A stretch of 64,000 nt of DNA from Mesorhabditis belari (taxonomy: Eukaryota; Nematoda; Chromadorea; Rhabditida; Rhabditidae), in assembly GCA_958450365.1 (NCBI GenBank), contig CAUEEP010000743.1:1728001-1792000 (forward strand), written 5' to 3'. Positions within the stretch are counted from its first letter, which is position 1, and every line of letters starts with the position of its first letter. Shown piece by piece: positions 57,411 through 64,000 of the stretch. The position numbers and the translations under genes were made by a program. The notes beneath the pieces are model-generated. The model saw nothing but the letters and a program-made list of their open reading frames with translations, was not told where the DNA came from and searched no databases.

Positions 57411-60400
57411 TTATTTAGAGTTGGAATTCTGTTTGAGGAAAGTCCAGTGATGTGCGGAGAGTAAAGCTGATGAAGGGAGAGGCTCAGCGGAGAAGCCGGA
57501 CACTGAACCCCTTCCTAGCAGCTCTCGACGTTCATCATCTGTCCATGCATTTCTTGTTGGCAGATCTTTTTCAACCTATAAATTGTTTTTCAAGAAAATT
57601 TTCTTTTCCCTTTAACTCTAACCAATTTCTTTTCCATTTTCCAAACTGCGTGTGCTTCTCGACGACGAAGATCGTCTGATAGTTTTGAGCGAACCGCGTC
57701 CTAGAAAATATTGATGTAAGAAATTAAGCAACTTGATTGATTCTTAATGACATTTGAACCAATTCATTTGAGAACAAGTTCATAATTTTAGAAATACCAA
57801 ATACAAACCGGATTAGTTTCAAAATGAACAATGATTCGCGTCTTTCCCGATCTCAACTCGACTGAGTCCGACCCAACAACGGCAGTAAAATGTGGATGAG
57901 AAGTTGAAGAGAAACGAGATCCAAGCGAGTCACTTCTAGCGAAATGACGATTCCAACCACCATTCACCAATGGCCATTGTACCTAGAAATTTTTACAGAA
58001 TTTTTGCTGACTTAATCATCACTCTCACCTCTTTTGCCGTTTCTAGAAGATCAACGATCAACTTTTCTTCTTCAGCTGTCAGTTTTGGAGAAAATTTGAC
58101 ATCAATCTGAAACAAGTTTTCTAAGTTTATCTACGTTTTTCCTTACCTTATCATTTTTTGGAATGATGAAGAGCAACTCAGCAAATCCGGGATCATCTCT
58201 TGTAACTGTTGGTGTCGAGATTCTTGGAAGACTTTCCCCAAGAGCTGATCGAGTCACCGAATCCAATCGTGAAAAGTATCTGAAATATTTATATATTTAT
58301 ATATATATTTTTTAATTTACTCTAATCGTTGAGCAAATCCGGTTTGAATCGCTGAAGCTACAGAGTCTCCATTTGTGGCATCGGTTAGAAGAAGAGATTT
58401 TGAAGGAGAGAGTGTTGTAGGCGAGATTCTCGCAAGGCTCAACCAAGAGCTCATGTCTAAAAGACTTCAATTTGAAAGCTCACAAATCTCCAAACCTAGT
58501 GGCATTTTTGTCGAAGCAATGTTTTCTTCGAAAGCGCATGGATCAAGCGTTTGTCGTGGATCGAGGAAATTCTTTGGTACACCCATTTGATCAGGTCCAA
58601 AAGACATCCATCTTCCAGTCAAAGTATCCAAGGGTCTTCCATTCAAAAGTACCACTCCAGCTTCTTCAATCTCAATCCCTGGAAATGAAGGTTAGACTTT
58701 AAATTCTTTTCTTTCTTAAGACTTACCTCCAAGATAACCAACTGGAATCCAGAAGGTTTTATTCGAATTCGAAATAATGCCTCCATACAAAGATCGATCA
58801 ATTTCTTTTAGTAGTTGATTTTCCGAAAAAATACAACGAGGTGTTCGTTTTGAATCCGATAGAATCAAATATTTTTCATTTCCAATCATCATAGCGAAAA
58901 GTTCTCCATCATCTATATCAATTAAAATAAATCGGATACTTTTCAAACCTGTGTAAAGAAGCGTGGTGATAAGGCTTGTTTTTGAATCAAGAAAATGAGA
59001 GATACGAGTGGGCTGATGTGGAAAAGCATAGAAGAAAGTAAGCTCATTGTTTGCGTGTTTAAAAGAAATCACTCGATTGAGGTGATCGTATTGGATGGTT
59101 GTCATTCTCTTTGTTCCCATTTCAATCACTTTAATCAAACGACCAAGTGAGTCGAGCTTGAAAGTGAAATTTCCTGAAAATAGTGTTTGTAACTTGCTTA
59201 AAGTTAAAGTTAAACAAACCTTTTTTCATAGTCCAACCGTTTGAGTCAGTGGCGTAGACTGTGCCGAGAATCTTTCTTGGAATCCCTCCACTACTCCACT
59301 CAAATTGTTCTCCATTCACTGACCAGATTCGTCCATCTTTGTCAAACTTGTAGCTCCATCTAGCTTTAGTTTGAATTGAATTCTCAAATCAGTTTACCTT
59401 TCATCATTCTTCGTAACAAATTCGGCTAATTGTCCACCCTCAAAACCGATCTCTTCTGTAAAAGTCCCTGATGGTTTCTTCCATTCGGTTGATATCTGAA
59501 AACTTGTTCACTCTAGATGTGCTGCCATGGCCAACTGGCTAAGATCCTGTATCTTAGTCAAGAGGTCAATGGTTCAATCCTGGCTCGATTGTTGGTTTTT
59601 TTTCGATCTGGATGTGCTTTTTCTTCCTTGTGTATTGTTTGTTTATTGGTTTTTTATTGGTTTTCCTTGTGTATTGTTTGTATCACATTATTCAGATGTA
59701 TAGAATAAAATTGCTTTACTGTGGTATGATTTTCACTCACTTGTCTCCCGTGTGCATCTCTGTTGATTTGCATAGAACACTCAACATTTTCGTTTTTCCC
59801 TTTCCTTTTCACCAATTGACCATTTTTGTTGTACTCGGACTCGATTGACATCTGAAAATGATAATAGTTTAAGAAAATTTTTTTTTTTGGCTAAAACCTT
59901 GCTATTCGAAATTGATTGAGTATTTCCCTGGGTTGTCACGGTAAATCCAGCCAGATTCTCCACAAAACCCGAGCGTTTGTTGTACTAAAAAAAAATAATC
60001 ATTCTATTTCCTCTCAAAGATAGATTCTAACCTTCCACTGAATCGTTGTCATTTTTTTTCCCTCAACATTTCCTTGAATGCTCTCAATTCGACCAACATC
60101 ATCATAGAACAGAGAAAAGTTTGTGTTTTTCCAGCTAAAACTCTCAGAGTTTCAGTTTATTTTTGAAATTTACCATTCCGGATACAAGCGAGCTTCATTG
60201 ATCTCAATTGGCAACTCGGCTTGCCTTGAAATGCGTTGTGTGTAGTGATCAGCTTTCACACTCGACAATTGATTGTTCTTGTACTCGAAAATGGTTGTGA
60301 ATTTGCTGTCCAAAGTCATCTAGATTTCGATGAGAAAGGTTTTACTTTAAAGTCAAACCCTAATTAGTCTATTTCTGGAATCTCTTTGCATGCGCACGTG

Positions 60401-63400
60401 GTGCATTTCATCGGGCGAAAGCCATTCGAGCAAATCTCCCTCTCCATTCACCACACTCAACGAGGCGCCTTTTGATTGAGGCACTCTAGAAACATATTGA
60501 AGTTTTTACCTTACTTTTTGTTCAAACCTTCGTTTAATCAATGATCCTTGTGGTACAGTGGTCATCGAGATTTGGTGAACTTCTCCGGATGGACTTGTCG
60601 CTTGCTGAATTCGTCCAAAGTTGTCCAACTTGATCGTGTACTTGTGACCGTTTGGCATGTCCACCTGAAAGTGCAAAGCTGAATATCTTTAAGTGATTTT
60701 AATGGCATTTAATTGTTAGATCTTTTGATTAAATACTGTGGAAAATTTCAGAAAACCCAGGTACTCAAATTCAAACCTGAATGGGTATGGACGCGTCTTT
60801 TGCATACGAATATTTGAAGACATGCTCGCCGGCGCCCCAATTTCTCTCAATCAATCGATTTTGTCGATCATAAGAAAAGCTTCGCTTCATCGAACCCCAA
60901 GAAATCCCAGTTTTTCGTCCCATATTGTCATAGCTAGGAAAAATCGATGAAATCTTCAAAATCAATTCAAAAACCTGATATTCATCGAAGCCAACGCTGT
61001 CTCTTTCCCTGGTGTCACTTGTTTCCATTCTCCACTCTCCGTGTACTCGATTTTCAGCAAAACTTCTTCTTCGCCCTATTAAATTACCCATATTTCCCCT
61101 CATTTCTTTTCATGTACCTTTCCACGAACAACATCAAAATTTCCAGCTCGATCGAAAGCAATTGAGAAGATATTCAAACCGTTTACCTAAAAGCGTTAAA
61201 GGTATGCTTTTTTAAAAAGACAATTTTGAATTCAAAATAAACCCATGGTAATTTACACACGTGTTAATCTTTTTTTGAGTGAGTTGGAAAGGAAAACAAA
61301 ACCATAAAACCTTTAATAGAAGATCCCCCTACAGAGGCGTCGTGTAGTTTAAGTTTACTTTCAAACAAACGCTCATATCTTGACACCAGTACGTTTATTT
61401 CTGCTTGCTTAGGTATCAAATTAAAGTAGAAAGATAGGAGAACTTTTTGAGATATAACACATATTTTTTAATCATTAACCAGCTCTTAGAAAAAATAATT
61501 GAAAAATGATGAACAATCGGCTTTTTTGTCACTTTTCAATAATTTTTCTAAGCGCTGGTTAATGACAAAAATATGTGAGATCTCAAAAAATTCCCCTATC
61601 TTTCTACTTTAGTTTGATACCTAAGCGCGCAGAAACAAACGTACTGGTGTCAAGATATGAGCGTTTGTTTAAGAGTAAACTTAGACTACGCTCCTCTTCT
61701 ATTAGAGCTTTTACGGTATTTAGAAACACTTTGTTAACTTTACATTTAGATCACTCAACATGCATATTTAACACGTGTAATACCCGGGGTCTCGAGCCGA
61801 CCTCAGCCACACGTCGACTTTTTGATGAAGAAGAAGAGAAAGGTCGCCAATCAAAGCGCCACACAAGACTTCTCCTTGATGGATGTTCGACACTTGGCCA
61901 TGTCCTCCTTGCACGACTCACCGCTCGGCCACCCCAGCCTGGATGCACCTCGCTCTCGAATAGAATCTAAAAAAAGAGAGAATATTTCTTATGAATTACT
62001 AACAAACCTTTCCATTATTTTCTTCAGTCCATTCAAACGAGTCTTCATCCAAAGTCAACAGCCTTTGTTCAGCCTCTCCTCCAAGATAAGCTTCTCCCGG
62101 TCGACTTTTGATCTCCAGATAATCTCGATCGTCTTTTTTCACTGAAACCACTGAGAAATCCTCTTCGAAACGCGGCGGATCAATAATGTAAATGTGATTT
62201 TTCTAAAATCTTTTGTTTAAATTTCTCAAAATCGTTTTTAACTGTGAAGATGAAATTAGCGCGTCCAAAGCTATCGTATCCCAAGCTTGTCATTCCTCTG
62301 TTTCCCGATCGAGAGAGCAATAAGCCGCCAGTACCATAGTGAAATTTCAGAACTTCTAAAAAATGTTTAAAAGTTTATTTCGTTGAGGTTAAACCTTTAT
62401 TTGGTAAGGTGAATGATTCGAGATACTCGTCGAAAGCCGAAAAAGAAAGCTGAGAACGAAGACCGGATGGAGATTCAATAGCGACCTAGAGATTGATAAT
62501 ATAGGTTAGACATATCAATTGATGTATTATTAATTCAATCTACCGAATTTTCATTAAACGATCTACCGAATTTTCATCTGATTGTGGCCAGAGTGCTCGA
62601 AGAAGTAGCCCACCCGGTGAAACGATTTGCGAAAGGCGGCCGAGACTAAAAGAAGAAACAGGTTTAGAAATAGAAAAAAAATCTCTTACTGAGTATCGAC
62701 GTTATAGCTGAATGTGTAGAGTAAACGATCGGTGATCAGACTTTTCGTTGACAAATGAAGACCGTTTCGATTGAAGAAATACACCTAAATAGTTTTTGCT
62801 CTTGAAAAAAAGCTCGCTTTTTTTTTAAAAACCTCATCAGAAAAAGGCCATTGAATGCTGTATTGAGAAGTGGTTGAGTCGAAAGTTGCCGCTGGGAAAT
62901 GAACACATTTCACCTGAAAATTTGTGATTAAAAGTTGAGTATAGACTCTCACTTTAGCATTCTCCGTATCGGCGATGAGAATCTTTCCATGGGAGTCAAC
63001 AGCGATGGAAAGTGGTCCATTGAAAAGCGAATCTTGAGCATCGACTCTTTTTGCTTCGTTGTCACAGCTGCATTGAGCGTTTGGTGACGATCCTTGACAA
63101 GAGCACGGCGATGATCGACCGGCAACTTTCACCAAATCGCCACCATTTTGCATATAGCTTCTTATCTAAGTTTTCGATGCCATTTTCTTTAATATCTTTC
63201 TCATACTTGATTTAATTTCTTTCCATCAGATTCTAGGATGTACAACTGTCCATTGAGCCCAGTGGCAATGTCTCTTGCGTTGTTCAGGGAAAGAGAGGTT
63301 TCATTGGAAACACAAGCTGATGGTGATCCTGAAAACAGGTGGCATGAACTATGCTTTTTACTAGACTTTTAACAAAAATATCTGTCGGTCCTTCTTTGCC

Positions 63401-64000
63401 GCTGGCAATGGGCTCAGGTTTAAAGTTTCTCGTCTTTTTCTCCAACACCAACCCTTCAATCTTGACTATTTTGGTTATCATTCGATGCAGAATAAAATTG
63501 CGCATCGAATGATACCAAAATCGCCTCAAAATATAATATCCATGCAAAATTGTTGGCTAAAAACCTAAACCCCGCGAGAGCTTCACCTTTTGTCACATAA
63601 CTTTGCATGGATATTATATTTTGAGGTGATTTTGGTAGCATTCGATGCGAAATTTTATTCTGCATCGAATGATAGTCAATATAGTCAAGATTAAAAGGTT
63701 GATGCTGAGAAAAACACGAAAAACCTTAACGGCTAACGGCAGAAAAGAGCTGGCAATTATTTTCGTTACTTCTTACCCAATAACACTCGTCCAATTTCAA
63801 GATTCAGCTTAAACTCGTAGATCACATTTGTATCAAGTACATAAAGTGTTTGAGTAGACGAGTCGATGGAGATAGAAGTTGGCCATTCCATCTGTAAAGG
63901 TCATTCCATTAAGTTTCACTCATTTTGAGTACTCTTTTGAATACCTGGATTTCAGAGATTGTTGCAAATTTGCGCAAATCGTTGCCACATTTCATAAGGG
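57411..64000 (-). CDS. ten-1: Teneurin, 3' part (runs off the window)
   Basis: The minus strand encodes the extracellular C-terminal half of teneurin, a large type II membrane adhesion protein of neurons and gonad. From the right edge: NHL propeller text (MEWPTSISIDSSTQTLYVLD, then GKILIADTENAKVRV after the Cys-rich CSCQGSSPNAQCSCDNEA), then the YD-repeat barrel (RMETSDTRERD, YDNMGRKTGISWGSMKRSFS, YDRQNRLIERNWGAGEHVFK, WSVNGEQFEWSSGGIPRKIL, LNRVISFKHANNELTFFYAF), then PLDTLTGRWMSFGPDQMGVP (the Rhs-type boundary), and the tail domain with VQWPLVNGGWNRHFARSDSL and NAWTDDERRELLGRG, ending HHWTFLKQNSNSK stop. Introns are mostly small; one near 61.2-61.9 kb is expanded by a MITE and a tRNA-like sequence, and another near 63.5 kb by a palindrome. 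No break was found. The N-terminal cytoplasmic, membrane and EGF parts lie beyond the window. Confidence 0.93.
59521..59588 (+). other. tRNA-like sequence in a teneurin intron
   Basis: TGGCCAACTGGCTAAGA fits box A, and GGTTCAATCC fits box B exactly. GCCATGG pairs in part with the 3' side, but the T-stem has two mismatches and no standard anticodon stem is clear. It is antisense to teneurin and is followed by TTTTTTTT, a Pol III terminator. It may be a tRNA pseudogene or a small Pol III transcript. Confidence 0.45.
61301..61719. mobile_element. Long-armed MITE in a teneurin intron
   Basis: The right end CTATTAGAGCTTTTACGGT is the inverse of the left ACCATAAAACCTTTAATAG. Arms of about 190 bp pair through GTTTACTTTCAAACAAACGC, TCTTGACACCAGTACGTTT and TTAGGTATCAA / TTGATACCTAAGCGCGC. 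The block GATACCTAAGCGCGC is shared with the MITE at 48051, so the families are related. No coding capacity. Confidence 0.85.
61790..61945 (-). other. tRNA-like A/B-box sequence in a teneurin intron
   Basis: On the minus strand GGGGTGGCCGAGCGGTGAG contains a perfect box A, and about 110 bp later GGCTCGAGACC is a one-mismatch box B followed by CCGGG. GGCTGGGG near the start can pair partly with CCCCGG at the end. The A-B distance is long for a tRNA, so a SINE head or a tRNA pseudogene with an insertion is likely. It begins about 10 bp after an exon end (ILFESE then GTGCATCC). Confidence 0.4.
63461..63689. mobile_element. Nested palindromic element in a teneurin intron
   Basis: The arms are about 85 bp: CTTGACTAT...ATCATTCGATGCAGAATAAAAT at the left and ATTTTATTCTGCATCGAATGATAGTC...ATAGTCAAG at the right. 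Each arm itself ends in a smaller hairpin (ATCATTCGATGC with GCATCGAATGAT). Total about 229 bp, with TATAATATCCATGCAAA and TTTGCATGGATATTATA as the inner arms. Non-coding. Confidence 0.85.

Noticed and set aside
61751..61948. 65-codon Arg/Ser-rich minus frame as a teneurin exon
   Set aside because: The good donor after ILFESE (GTGCATCC) places it in an intron; it overlaps the tRNA-like sequence.

Overview
The window reads as nuclear DNA of a rhabditid-type nematode. Genes are cut into many short exons by introns mostly of 40-60 bp with T-rich acceptors (TTTTAG or TTTCAG). Several genes start just downstream of an acceptor-like TTGCAG that suits spliced-leader trans-splicing, and an FLP neuropeptide gene and a teneurin sit beside housekeeping genes with clear worm orthologues. 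The species cannot be named from the sequence. Products were recognised by translating exons by eye. No database search was possible.

Left part (0-23.3 kb): ordinary gene-rich DNA. In order: vps-53 (+, GARP tethering subunit), a small unrecognised minus-strand frame, a short FMRFamide-like precursor of the flp-24 type (+, 7991-8274), kin-18/TAO kinase (-), symplekin (+, divergent from kin-18) and the mitochondrial zinc carrier slc30a9 (+, 331 bp behind symplekin, possibly one operon).

Middle part (23.3-45 kb): an accessory, rearranged region. It holds an orphan C-terminal half of UDP-glucose:glycoprotein glucosyltransferase that still has an ER-retrieval-like tail, two near-identical copies of a 4 kb module (UGGT 3'-flank, intronless F-box-like gene, internally deleted non-LTR retrotransposon), a second copy of the 3' end of slc30a9, and remnants of ABCF, capping-protein-beta and crooked-neck genes with visible breaks. 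One gene here looks intact: an RNase H-like gene with a zinc-ribbon-like N-terminal part. The order of the duplicated blocks is circularly permuted relative to the source, which suggests tandem duplication or a circular intermediate. The two F-box copies differ by about 11 substitutions, all of which I read as amino-acid changing.

Right part (45-64 kb): a CHP1/calcineurin-B-like EF-hand gene (+, all eight exons resolved, 195 aa), a T-box transcription factor (-, eight exons, about 265 aa), and the 3' portion of teneurin (-, running off the right edge). Their large introns and the spaces between them are full of terminal-inverted-repeat elements.

At least sixteen inverted-repeat (MITE-like) elements are visible. 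Several fall into families: TACCGTA...CTCTAATAG ends, GGGAGTGGGACAAATGCGACC ends, mariner-like TAGGTTGATGCATAAGT ends, Tc1-like TACAGTACTGGACA ends and pogo-like CAGTAAAACGTCGATTTAACG ends. tRNA-like sequences with A and B boxes occur in introns and may be SINE heads or tRNA pseudogenes.
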